Assembly (NCBI GenBank): GCA_022605955.1
Contig: JAKCOZ010000216.1
Location: 186,001 to 250,000, forward strand
Reading direction: 5' to 3'
DNA length: 64,000 nucleotides
Source: Rallus limicola
Taxonomy: Eukaryota; Chordata; Aves; Gruiformes; Rallidae
Part shown: positions 37,466-50,500 of the stretch, one piece after another
How the letters are laid out: each line of letters opens with the position of its first letter
How positions within the stretch are numbered: position 1 is the first letter of the stretch
The notes under the pieces: generated by a model
What the model saw: only the letters and a program-made list of their open reading frames with translations
Databases searched by the model: none
Told to the model about the DNA's origin: nothing
Position numbers and translations under genes: made by a program

Positions 37466-38606
37466 AGGACACACAAGCAGACCCTGTCACTTTGGCTCTC
37501 AGCCTTTTCCTTTGCCTGGAAAGAGGGAACATGCCTGGAACCTCCTACGGTGCTTTTCTCGGCCCTAGTAGACTGCAGTTCAAAACTTGCTAAACGTCCA
37601 GCAATAACTCCCAAAGTAAAGAAGCTAGGACTGAAAGGCATAGCTTGTCTGAAACCTTATAACAGGACACACAAGCAGACCCTGTCACTTTGGCTCTCAG
37701 CCTTTTCCTTTGCCTGGAAAGAGGGAACATGCCTGGAATCTCCTACGGTGCTTTTCTCGGCCCTAGCAGACTGCAGTTCAAAACATGCTAAACGTCCAGC
37801 AATAACTCCCAAAGTAAAGAAGCTAGGACTGAACGGCATAGCTTGTCTGAAACCTCCTAACAGGACACACAAGCAGACCCTGTCACTTTGGCTCTCAGCC
37901 TTTTCCTTTGCCTGGAAAGAGGGAACATGCCTGGAACCTCCTACGGTGCTTTTCTCGGCCCTAGCAGACTGCAGTTCAAAACATGCTAAACGTCCAGCAA
38001 TAACTCCCAAAGTAAAGAAGCTAGGCATGAAAGGCATAGCTTGTCTGAAACCTCCTAACAGGACACACAAGCAGACCCTGTCACTTTGGCTCTCAGCCTT
38101 TTCCTTTGCCTGGAAAGAAGGAACATACCTGCTACCTCCTACAGTGCTTTTCTCGGCCCTAGCAGACTGCAGTTCAAAACATGCTAAACGTCCAGCAATA
38201 ACTCCCAAAGTAAAGAAGCTAGGCATGAAAGGCATAGCTTGTCTGAAACCTCCTAACAGGACACACAAGCAGACCCTGTCACTTTGGCTCTCAGCCTTTT
38301 CCTTTGCCTGGAAAGAGGTAACATGCCTGGAACCTCCTACGGTGCTTTTCTCGGCCCTAGCAGACTGCAGTTCAAAACATGCTAAACGTCCAGCAATAAC
38401 TCCCAAAGTAAAGAAGCTAGGCATGAAAGGCATAGCTTGTCTGAAACCTCCTAACAGGACACACAAGCAGACCCTGTCACTTTGGCTCTCAGCCTTTTCC
38501 TTTGCCTGGAAAGAAGGAACATAACTGCTACCTCCTACAGTGCTTTTCTCGGCCCTAGCAGACTGCTGTTCAAAACATGCAAAACGTCCAGCAATAACTC
38601 CCAAAG
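37466..38606 (+). repeat. Dispersed multi-unit segment, copy 2
   Basis: This is the relative of 31,130-32,270. It has the same markers at 37,583, 37,738 and 37,827, but adds a TTATAA unit at 37,657 and GAGGTAACATG near 38,318. It shows that exchange in block B links segments more than 6 kb apart. Confidence 0.7.
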
Positions 38607-38644
38607 TAAAGAAGCTAGGACTGAAAGGCATAGCTTGTCTGAAA

Positions 38645-39436
38645 CCTTATAACAGGACACACAAGCAGACCCTGTCACTTTGGCTCTCAGCCTTTTCCTT
38701 TGCCTGGAAAGAGGGAACATGCCTGGAACCTCCTACGGTGCTTTTCTCGGCCCTAGCAGACTGCAGTTCAAAACATGCTAAACGTCCAGCAATAACTCCC
38801 AAAGTAAAGAAGCTAGGCATGAAAGGCATAGCTTGTCTGAAACCTCCTAACAGGACACACAAGCAGACCCTGTCACTTTGGCTCTCAGCCTTTTCCTTTG
38901 CCTGGAAAGAGGGAACATGCCTGGAACCTCCTACGGTGCTTTTCTCGGCCCTAGCAGACTGCAGTTCAAAACATGCTAAACGTCCAGCAATAACTCCCAA
39001 AGTAAAGAAGCTAGGCATGAAAGGCATAGCTTGTCTGAAACCTCCTAACAGGACACACAAGCAGACCCTGTCACTTTGGCTCTCAGCCTTTTCCTTTGCC
39101 TGGAAAGAAGGAACATACCTGCTACCTTCTAAAGTGCTTTTCTCGGCCCTAGCAGACTGCAGTTCAAAACACGCTAAACGTCCAGCAATAACTCCCAAAG
39201 TAAAGAAGCTAGGCATGAAAGGCATAGCTTGTCTGAAACCTCCTAACAGGACACACAAGCAGACCCTGTCACTTTGGCTCTCAGCCTTTTCCTTTGCCTG
39301 GAAAGAAGGAACATACCTGCTACATCCTACAGTGCTTTTCTCGGCCCTAGCAGACTGCAGTTCAAAACATGCTAAACGTCCAGCAATAACTCCCAAAGTA
39401 AAGAAGCTAGGCATGAAAGGCATAGCTTGTCTGAAA
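38645..39436 (+). repeat. Four-unit higher-order repeat, copy 1
   Basis: This is a 792-bp (4 x 198) segment. It begins at a TTATAA-bearing unit and holds two canonical units, then a unit with CTACCTTCTAAAGTG, then a unit with CTACATCCTACAG. The next 792 bp repeat it with no difference that I could find by eye. Confidence 0.92.
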
Positions 39437-40228
39437 CCTTATAACAGGACACACAAGCAGACCCTGTCACTTTGGCTCTCAGCCTTTTCCTTTGCCTGGA
39501 AAGAGGGAACATGCCTGGAACCTCCTACGGTGCTTTTCTCGGCCCTAGCAGACTGCAGTTCAAAACATGCTAAACGTCCAGCAATAACTCCCAAAGTAAA
39601 GAAGCTAGGCATGAAAGGCATAGCTTGTCTGAAACCTCCTAACAGGACACACAAGCAGACCCTGTCACTTTGGCTCTCAGCCTTTTCCTTTGCCTGGAAA
39701 GAGGGAACATGCCTGGAACCTCCTACGGTGCTTTTCTCGGCCCTAGCAGACTGCAGTTCAAAACATGCTAAACGTCCAGCAATAACTCCCAAAGTAAAGA
39801 AGCTAGGCATGAAAGGCATAGCTTGTCTGAAACCTCCTAACAGGACACACAAGCAGACCCTGTCACTTTGGCTCTCAGCCTTTTCCTTTGCCTGGAAAGA
39901 AGGAACATACCTGCTACCTTCTAAAGTGCTTTTCTCGGCCCTAGCAGACTGCAGTTCAAAACACGCTAAACGTCCAGCAATAACTCCCAAAGTAAAGAAG
40001 CTAGGCATGAAAGGCATAGCTTGTCTGAAACCTCCTAACAGGACACACAAGCAGACCCTGTCACTTTGGCTCTCAGCCTTTTCCTTTGCCTGGAAAGAAG
40101 GAACATACCTGCTACATCCTACAGTGCTTTTCTCGGCCCTAGCAGACTGCAGTTCAAAACATGCTAAACGTCCAGCAATAACTCCCAAAGTAAAGAAGCT
40201 AGGCATGAAAGGCATAGCTTGTCTGAAA
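39437..40228 (+). repeat. Four-unit higher-order repeat, copy 2
   Basis: This copy is in direct tandem with 38,645-39,436 and is apparently identical to it over 792 bp. The following unit also begins with TTATAA (40,231) but then has GGAAGCTCC near 40,312, so the third copy is not continued. The apparent identity implies a very recent duplication or an assembly duplication. Confidence 0.92.
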
Positions 40229-43200
40229 CCTTATAACAGGACACACAAGCAGACCCTGTCACTTTGGCTCTCAGCCTTTTCCTTTGCCTGGAAAGAGGGA
40301 ACATGCCTGGAAGCTCCTACGGTGCTTTTCTCGGCCCTAGCAGACTGCAGTTCAAAACATGCTAAACGTCCAGCAATAACTCCCAAAGTAAAGAAGCTAG
40401 GACTGAAAGGCATAGCTTGTCTGAAACCTCCTAACAGGACACACAAGCAGACCCTGTCACTTTGGCTCTCAGCCTTTTCCTTTGCCTGGAAAGAGGGAAC
40501 ATGCCTGGAACCTCCTACGGTGCTTTTCTCGGCCCTAGCAGACTGCAGTTCAAAACATGCTAAACGTCCAGCAATAACTCCCAAAGTAAAGAAGCTAGGA
40601 CTGAAAGGCATAGCTTGTCTGAAACCTCCTAACAGGACACACAAGCAGACCCTGTCACTTTGGCTCTCAGCCTTTTCCTTTGCCTGGAAAGAAGGAACAT
40701 ACCTGCTACGTATAAAAGTGCTTTTCTCGGCCCTAGCAGACTGCAGTTCAAAACATGCTAAACGTCCAGCAATAACTGCTAAAGTAAAGAAGCTAGGCAT
40801 GAAAGGCATAGCTTGTCTGAAACCTCCTAACAGGACACACAAGCAGACTCTGTCACTTTGGCTCTCAGCCTTTTCCTTTGCCTGGAAAGAGGGAACATGC
40901 CTGGAACCTCCTACGGTGCTTTCCTCGGCCCTAGCAGACTGCAGTTCAAAACATGCTAAACGTCCAGCAATAACTCCCAAAGTAAAGAAGCTAGGCATGA
41001 AAGGCATAGCTTGTCTGAAACCTCCTAACAGGACACACAAGCAGACCCTGTCACTTTGGCTCTCAGCCTTTTCCTTTGCCTGGAAAGAAGGAACATACCT
41101 GCTACCTCCTACGGTGCTTTTCTCGGCCCTAGCAGACTGCAGTTCAGAACATGCTAAACGTCCAGCAATAACTCCCAAAGTAAAGAAGCTAGGACTGAAA
41201 GGCATAGCTTGTCTGAAACCTCCTAACAGGACACACAAGCTGACCCTGTCACTTTGGCTCTCAGCCTTTTCCTTTGCCTGGAAAGAGGGAACATGCCTGG
41301 AACCTCCTACGGTGCTTTTCTCGGCCCTAGCAGACTGCAGTTCAAAACTTGCTAAACGTCCAGCAATAACTCCCAAAGTAAAGAAGCTAGGACTGAAAGG
41401 CATAGCTTGTCTGAAACCTCCTAACAGGACACACAAGCAGACCCTGTCACTTTGGCTCTCAGCCTTTTCCTTTGCCTGGAAAGAGGGAACATGCCTGGAA
41501 CATCCTACGGTGCTTTTCTCGGCCCTAGCAGACTGCAGTTCAAAACATGCTAAACGTCCAGCAATAACTCCCAAAGTAAAGAAGCTAGGCATGAAAGGCA
41601 TAGCTTGTCTGAAACCTCCTAACAGGACACACAAGCAGACCCTGTCACTTTGGCTCTCAGCCTTTTCCTTTGCCTGGAAAGAAGGAACATACCTGCTACC
41701 TCCTACAGTGCTTTTCTCGGCCCTAGCAGACTGCAGTTCAAAACATGCTAAACGTCCAGCAATAACTCCCAAAGTAAAGAAGCTAGGACTGAAAGGCATA
41801 GCTTGTCTGAAACCTCCTAACAGGACACACAAGCAGACCCTGTCACTTTGGCTCTCAGCCTTTTCCTTTGCCTGGAAAGAGGGAACATGCCTGGAACCTC
41901 CTACGGTGCTTTTCTCGGCCCTAGCAGACTGCAGTTCAAAACATGCTAAACGTCCAGCAATAACTCCCAAAGTAAAGAAGCTAGGCATGAAAGGCATAGC
42001 TTGTCTGAAACCTCCTAACAGGACAGACAAGCAGACCCTGTCACTTTGGCTCTCAGCCTTTTCCTTTGCCTGGAAAGAAGGAACATACCTGCTACCTCCT
42101 ACGGTGCTTTTCTCGGCCCTAGCAGACTGCAGTTCAAAACATGCTAAACGTCCAGCAATAACTCCCAAAGTAAAGAAGCTAGGCATGAAAGGCATAGCTT
42201 GTCTGAAACCTTATAAAAGGACACACAAGCAGACCCTGTCACTTTGGCTCTCAGCCTTTTCCTTTGCCTGGAAAGAGGGAACATGCCTGGAACCTCCTAC
42301 GGTGCTTTTCTCGGCCCTAGCAGACTGCAGTTCAAAACATGCTAAACGTCCAGCAATAACTCCCAAAGTAAAGAAGCTAGGCATGAAAGGCATAGCTTGT
42401 CTGAAACCTCCTAACAGGACACACAAGCAGACCCTGTCACTTTGGCTCTCAGCCTTTTCCTTTGCCTGGAAAGAGGGAACATGCCTGGAAGCTCCTACGG
42501 TGCTTTTCTCGGCCCTAGCAGACTGCAGTTCAAAACATGCTAAACGTCCAGCAATAACTCCCAAAGTAAAGAAGCTAGGACTGAAAGGCATAGCTTGTCT
42601 GAAACCTCCTAACAGGACACACAAGCAGACCCTGTCACTTTGGCTCTCAGCCTTTTCCTTTGCCTGGAAAGAGGGAACATGCCTGGAACCTCCTACGGTG
42701 CTTTTCTCGGCCCTAGCAGACTGCAGTTCAAAACATGCTAAACGTCCAGCAATAACTCCCAAAGTAAAGAAGCTAGGCATGAAAGGCATAGCTTGTCTGA
42801 AACCTCCTAACAGGACACACAAGCAGACCCTGTCACTTTGGCTCTCAGCCTTTTCCTTTGCCTGGAAAGAAGGAACATACCTGCTACCTCCTACAGTGCT
42901 TTTCTCGGCCCTAGCAGACTGCAGTTCAAAACATGCTAAACGTCCAGCAATAACTCCCAAAGTAAAGAAGCTAGGCATGAAAGGCATAGCTTGTCTGAAA
43001 CCTTATAACAGGACACACAAGCAGACCCTGTCACTTTGGCTCTCAGCCTTTTCCTTTGCCTGGAAAGAGGGAACATGCCTGGAACCTTCTACGGTGCTTT
43101 TCTCGGCCCTAGCAGACTGCAGTTCAAAACTTGCTAAACGTCCAGCAATAACTCCCAAAGTAAAGAAGCTAGGCATGAAAGGCATAGCTTGTCTGAAACC

Positions 43201-46200
43201 TCCTAACAGGACACACAAGCAGACCCTGTCACTTTGGCTCTCAGCCTTTTCCTTTGTCTGGAAAGAGGGAACATGCCTGGAACCTCCTACGGTGCTTTTC
43301 TCGGCCCTAGCAGACTGCAGTTCAAAACATGCTAAACGTCCAGCAATAACTCCCAAAGTAAAGAAGCTAGGACTGAAAGGCATAGCTTGTCTGAAACCTC
43401 CTAACAGGACACACAAGCAGACCCTGTCACTTTGGCTCTCAGCCTTTTCCTTTGCCTGGAAAGAGGGAACATGCCTGGAACCTCCTACGGTGCTTTTCTC
43501 GGCCCTAGCAGACTGCAGTTCAAAACATGCTAAACGTCCAGCAATAACTCCCAAAGTAAAGAAGCTAGGATTGAAAGGCATAGCTTGTCTGAAACCTCCT
43601 AACAGGACACACAAGCAGACCCTGTCACTTTGGCTCTCAGCCTTTTCCTTTGCCTGGAAAGAGGGAACATGCCTGGAAGCTCCTACGGTGCTTTTCTCGG
43701 CCCTAGCAGACTGCAGTTCAAAACATGCTAAACGTCCAGCAATAACTCCCAAAGTAAAGAAGCTAGGACTGAAAGGCATAGCTTGTCTGAAACCTCCTAA
43801 CAGGACACACAAGCAGACCCTGTCACTTTGGCTCTCAGCCTTTTCCTTTGCCTGGAAAGAGGGAACATGCCTGGAACCTCCTACGGTGCTTTTCTCGGCC
43901 CTAGCAGACTGCAGTTCAAAACATGCTAAACGTCCAGCAATAACTCCCAAAGTAAAGAAGCTAGGCATGAAAGGCATAGCTTGTCTGAAACCTCCTAACA
44001 GGACACACAAGCAGACCCTGTCACTTTGGCTCTCAGCCTTTTCCTTTGCCTGGAAAGAGGGAACATGCCTGGAACCTCCTACGGTGCTTTTCTCGGCCCT
44101 AGCAGACTGCAGTTCAAAACATGCTAAACGTCCAGCAATAACTCCCAAAGTAAAGAAGCTAGGCATGAAAGGCATAGCTTGTCTGAAACCTCCTAACAGG
44201 ACACACAAGCAGACCCTGTCACTTTGGCTTTCAGCCTTTTCCTTTGCCTGGAAAGAAGGAACATACCTGCTACCTCCTACACTGCTTTTCTCGGCCCTAG
44301 CAGACTGCAGTTCAAAACACGCTAAACGTCCAGCAATAACTCCCAAAGTAAAGAAGCTAGGCATGAAAGGCATAGCTTGTCTGAAACCTCCTAACAGGAC
44401 ACACAAGCAGACCCTGTCACTTTGGCTCTCAGCCTTTTCCTTTGCCTGGAAAGAGGGAACATACCTGCTACCTCCTAAAGTGCTTTTCTCGGCCCTAGCA
44501 GACTGCAGTTCAAAACATGCTAAACGTCCAGCAATAACTCCCAAAGTAAAGAAGCTAGGACTGAAAGGCATAGCTTGTCTGAAACCTCCTAACAGGACAC
44601 ACAAGCAGACCCTGTCACTTTGGCTCTCAGCCTTTTCCTTTGCCTGGAAAGAGGGAACATGCCTGGAAGCTCCTACGGTGCTTTTCTCGGCCCTAGCAGA
44701 CTGCAGTTCAAAACATGCTAAACGTCCAGCAATAACTCCCAAAGTAAAGAAGCTAGGCATGAAAGGCATAGCTTGTCTGAAACCTCCTAACAGGACACAC
44801 AAGCAGACCCTGTCACTTTGGCTCTCAGCCTTTTCCTTTGCCTGGAAAGAGGGAACATGCCTGGAACCTCCTACGGTGCTTTTCTCGGCCCTAGCAGACT
44901 GCAGTTCAAAACATGCTAAACGTCCAGCAATAACTCCCAAAGTAAAGAAGCTAGGCATGAAAGGCATAGCTTGTCTGAAACCTCCTAACAGGACACACAA
45001 GCAGACCCTGTCACTTTGGCTCTCAGCCTTTTCCTTTGCCTGGAAAGAAGGAACATACCTGCTACCTATAAAAGTTCTTTTCTCGGCCCTAGCAGACTGC
45101 AGTTCAAAACATGCTAAACGTCCAGCAATAACTCCCAAAGTAAAGAAGCTAGGCATGAAAGGCATAGCTTGTCTGAAACCTCCTAACAGGACACACAAGC
45201 AGACTCTGTCACTTTGGCTCTCAGCCTTTTCCTTTGCCTGGAAAGAGGGAACATGCCTGGAACCTCCTACGGTGCTTTTCTCGGCCCTAGCAGACTGCAG
45301 TTCAAAACATGCTAAACGTCCAGCAATAACTCCCAAAGTAAAGAAGCTAGGACTGAAAGGCATAGCTTGTCTGAAACCTCCTAACAGGACACACAAGCAG
45401 ACCCTGTCACTTTGGCTCTCAGCCTTTTCCTTTGCCTGGAAAGAGGGAACATGCCTGGAACCTCCTACGGTGCTTTTCTCGGCCCTAGCAGACTGCAGTT
45501 CAAAACATGCTAAACGTCCAGCAATAACTCCCAAAGTAAAGAAGCTAGGACTGAAAGGCATAGCTTGTCTGAAACCTCCTAACAGGACACACAAGCTGAC
45601 CCTGTCACTTTGGCTCTCAGCCTTTTCCTTTGCCTGGAAAGAGGGAACATGCCTGGAACCTCCTACGGTGCTTTTCTCGGCCCTAGCAGACTGCAGTTCA
45701 AAACTTGCTAAACGTCCAGCAATAACTCCCAAAGTAAAGAAGCTAGGACTGAAAGGCATAGCTTGTCTGAAACCTCCTAACAGGACACACAAGCAGACCC
45801 TGTCACTTTGGCTCTCAGCCTTTTCCTTTGCCTGGAAAGAGGGAACATGCCTGGAACCTCCTACGGTGCTTTTCTCGGCCCTAGCAGACTGCAGTTCAAA
45901 ACATGCTAAACGTCCAGCAATAACTCCCAAAGTAAAGAAGCTAGGCATGAAAGGCATAGCTTGTCTGAAACCTTATAACAGGACACACAAGCAGACCCTG
46001 TCACTTTGGCTCTCAGCCTTTTCCTTTGCCTGGAAAGAGGGAACATGCCTGGAACCTCCTACGGTGCTTTTCTCGGCCCTAGCAGACTGCAGTTCAAAAC
46101 ATGCTAAACGTCCAGCAATAACTCCCAAAGTAAAGAAGCTAGGCATGAAAGGCATAGCTTGTCTGAAACCTCCTAACAGGACACACAAGCAGACCCTGTC

Positions 46201-47579
46201 ACTTTGGCTCTCAGCCTTTTCCTTTGCCTGGAAAGAGGGAACATGCCTGGAACCTCCTACGGTGCTTTTCTCGGCCCTAGCAGACTGCAGTTCAAAACTT
46301 GCTAAACGTCCAGCAATAACTCCCAAAGTAAAGAAGCTAGGACTGAAAGGCATAGCTTGTCTGAAACCTCCTAACAGGACACACAAGCAGACCCTGTCAC
46401 TTTGGCTCTCAGCCTTTTCCTTTGCCTGGAAAGAGGGAACATGCCTGGAACCTCCTACGGTGCTTTTCTCGGCCCTAGCAGACTGCAGTTCAAAACATGC
46501 TAAACGTCCAGCAATAACTCCCAAAGTAAAGAAGCTAGGCATGAAAGGCATAGCTTGTCTGAAACCTCCTAACAGGACACACAAGCAGACCCTGTCACTT
46601 TGGCTCTCAGCCTTTTCCTTTGCCTGGAAAGAGGGAACATGCCTGGAAGCTCCTACGGTGCTTTTCTCGGCCCTAGCAGACTGCAGTTCAAAACATGCTA
46701 AACGTCCAGCAATAACTCCCAAAGTAAAGAAGCTAGGCATGAAAGGCATAGCTTGTCTGAAACCTCCTAACAGGACACACAAGCAGACCCTGTCACTTTG
46801 GCTCTCAGCCTTTTCCTTTGCCTGGAAAGAGGGAACATGCCTGGAAGCTCCTACGGTGCTTTTCTCGGCCCTAGCAGACTGCAGTTCAAAACATGCTAAA
46901 CGTCCAGCAATAACTCCCAAAGTAAAGAAGCTAGGCATGAAAGGCATAGCTTGTCTGAAACCTCCTAACAGGACACACAAGCAGACCCTGTCACTTTGGC
47001 TCTCAGCCTTTTCCTTTGCCTGGAAAGAGGGAACATGCCTGGAAGCTCCTACGGTGCTTTTCTCGGCCCTAGCAGACTGCAGTTCAAAACATGCTAAACG
47101 TCCAGCAATAACTCCCAAAGTAAAGAAGCTAGGACTGATCGGCATAGCTTGTCTGAAACCTCCTAACAGGACACACAAGCAGACCCTGTCACTTTGGCTC
47201 TCAGCCTTTTCCTTTGCCTGGAAAGAAGGAACATACCTGCTACCTCCTACAGTGCTTTTCTCAGCCCTAGCAGACTGCAGTTCAAAACACGCTAAACGTC
47301 CAGCAATAACTCCCAAAGTAAAGAAGCTAGGCATGAAAGGCATAGCTTGTCTGAAACCTCCTAACAGGACACACAAGCAGACCCTGTCACTTTGGCTCTC
47401 AGCCTTTTCCTTTGCCTGGAAAGAGGGAACATGCCTGGAACCTCCTACGGTGCTTTTCTCGGCCCTAGCAGACTGCAGTTCAAAACATGCTAAACGTCCA
47501 GCAATAACTCCCAAAGTAAAGAAGCTAGGACTGAAAGGCATAGCTTGTCTGAAACCTCCTAACAGGACACCCGAGCAGA

Positions 47580-50500
47580 CCCTGTCACTTTGGCTCTCAG
47601 CCTTTTCCTTTGCCTGGAAAGAGGGAACATGCCTGGAACCTCCTACGGTGCTTTTCTCGGCCCTAGCAGACTGCAGTTCAAAACAGGCTAAACGTCCAGC
47701 AATAACTCCCAAAGTAAAGAAGCTAGGACTGAAAGGCATAGCTTGTCTGAAACCTCCTAACAGGACACACAAGCAGACCCTGTCACTTTGGCTCTCAGCC
47801 TTTTCCTTTGCCTGGAAAGAGGGAACATGCCTGGAAGCTCCTACGGTGCTTTCTCGGCCCTAGCAGACTGCAGTTCAAAACATGCTAAACGTCCAGCAAT
47901 AACTCCCAAAGTAAAGAAGCTAGGACTGAAAGGCATAGCTTGTCTGAAACCTCCTAACAGGACACACAAGCTGACCCTGTCACTTTGGCTCTCAGCCTTT
48001 TCCTTTGCCTGGAAAGAGGGAACATGCCTGGAAGCTCCTACGGTGCTTTTCTCGGCCCTAGCAGACTGCAGTTCAAAACATGCTAAACGTCCAGCAATAA
48101 CTCCCAAAGTAAAGAAGCTAGGACTGAAAGGCATAGCTTGTCTGAAACCTCCTAACAGGACACACAAGCAGACCCTGTCACTTTGGCTCTCAGCCTTTTC
48201 CTTTGCCTGGAAAGAGGGAACATGCCTGGAACCTCCTACGGTGCTTTTCTCGGCCCTAGCAGACTGCAGTTCAAAACATGCTAAACGTCCAGCAATAACT
48301 CCCAAAGTAAAGAAGCTAGGCATGAAAGGCATAGCTTGTCTGAAACCTCCTAACAGGACACACAAGCAGACCCTGTCACTTTGGCTCTCAGCCTTTTCCT
48401 TTGCCTGGAAAGAGGGAACATGCCTGGAACCTCCTACGGTGCTTTTCTCGGCCCTAGCAGACTGCAGTTCAAAACATGCTAAACGTCCAGCAATAACTCC
48501 CAAAGTAAAGAAGCTAGGCATGAAAGGCATAGCTTGTCTGAAACCTCCTAACAGGACACACAAGCAGACTCTGTCACTTTGGCTCTCAGCCTTTTCCTTT
48601 GCCTGGAAAGAGGGAACATGCCTGGAACCTCCTACGGTGCTTTTCTCGGCCCTAGCAGACTGCAGTTCAAAACATGCTAAACGTCCAGCAATAACTCCCA
48701 AAGTAAAGAAGCTAGGACTGAAAGGCATAGCTTGTCTGAAACCTCCTAACAGGACACACAAGCAGACCCTGTCACTTTGGCTCTCAGCCTTTTCCTTTGC
48801 CTGGAAAGAGGGAACATGCCTGGAACCTCCTACGGTGCTTTTCTCGGCCCTAGCAGACTGCAGTTCAAAACATGCTAAACGTCCAGCAATAACTCCCAAA
48901 GTAAAGAAGCTAGGACTGAAAGGCATAGCTTGTCTGAAACCTCCTAACAGGACACACAAGCTGACCCTGTCACTTTGGCTCTCAGCCTTTTCCTTTGCCT
49001 GGAAAGAGGGAACATGCCTGGAACCTCCTACGGTGCTTTTCTCGGCCCTAGCAGACTGCAGTTCAAAACATGCTAAACGTCCAGCAATAACTCCCAAAGT
49101 AAAGAAGCTAGGATTGAAAGGCATAGCTTGTCTGAAACCTCCTAACAGGACACACAAGCAGACCCTGTCACTTTGGCTCTCAGCCTTTTCCTTTGCCTGG
49201 AAAGAGGGAACATGCCTGGAAGCTCCTACGGTGCTTTTCTCGGCCCTAGCAGACTGCAGTTCAAAACATGCTAAACGTCCAGCAATAACTCCCAAAGTAA
49301 AGAAGCTAGGACTGAAAGGCATAGCTTGTCTGAAACCTCCTAACAGGACACACAAGCAGACCCTGTCACTTTGGCTCTCAGCCTTTTCCTTTGCCTGGAA
49401 AGAGGGAACATGCCTGGAACCTCCTACGGTGCTTTTCTCGGCCCTAGCAGACTGCAGTTCAAAACATGCTAAACGTCCAGCAATAACTCCCAAAGTAAAG
49501 AAGCTAGGCATGAAAGGCATAGCTTGTCTGAAACCTCCTAACAGGACACACAAGCAGACCCTGTCACTTTGGCTCTCAGCCTTTTCCTTTGCCTGGAAAG
49601 AGGGAACATGCCTGGAACCTCCTACGGTGCTTTTCTCGGCCCTAGCAGACTGCAGTTCAAAACAGGCTAAACGTCCAGCAATAACTCCCAAAGTAAAGAA
49701 GCTAGGACTGAAAGGCATAGCTTGTCTGAAACCTCCTAACAGGACACACAAGCAGACCCTGTCACTTTGGCTCTCAGCCTTTTCCTTTGCCTGGAAAGAA
49801 GGAACATACCTGCTACCTATAAAAGTGCTTTTCTCGGCCCTAGCAGACTGCAGTTCAAAACATGCTAAACGTCCAGCAATAACTCCCAAAGTAAAGAAGC
49901 TAGGACTGAAAGGCATAGCTTGTCTGAAACCTCCTAACAGGACACACAAGCTGGCCCTGTCACTTTGGCTCTCAGCCTTTTCCTTTGCCTGGAAAGAGGG
50001 AACATGCCTGGAACCTCCTACGGTGCTTTTCTCGGCCCTAGCAGACTGCAGTTCAAAACTTGCTAAACGTCCAGCAATAACTCCCAAAGTAAAGAAGCTA
50101 GGACTGAAAGGCATAGCTTGTCTGAAACCTCCTAACAGGACACACAAGCAGACCCTGTCACTTTGGCTCTCAGCCTTTTCCTTTGCCTGGAAAGAGGGAA
50201 CATGCCTGGAAGCTCCTACGGTGCTTTTCTCGGCCCTAGCAGACTGCAGTTCAAAACATGCTAAACGTCCAGCAATAACTCCCAAAGTAAAGAAGCTAGG
50301 ACTGAACGGCATAGCTTGTCTGAAACCTCCTAACAGGACACACAAGCAGACCCTGTCACTTTGGCTCTCAGCCTTTTCCTTTGCCTGGAAAGAAGGAACA
50401 TACCTGCTACCTCCTACAGTGCTTTTCTCGGCCCTAGCAGACTGCAGTTCAAAACACGCTAAACGTCCAGCAATAACTCCCAAAGTAAAGAAGCTAGGCA

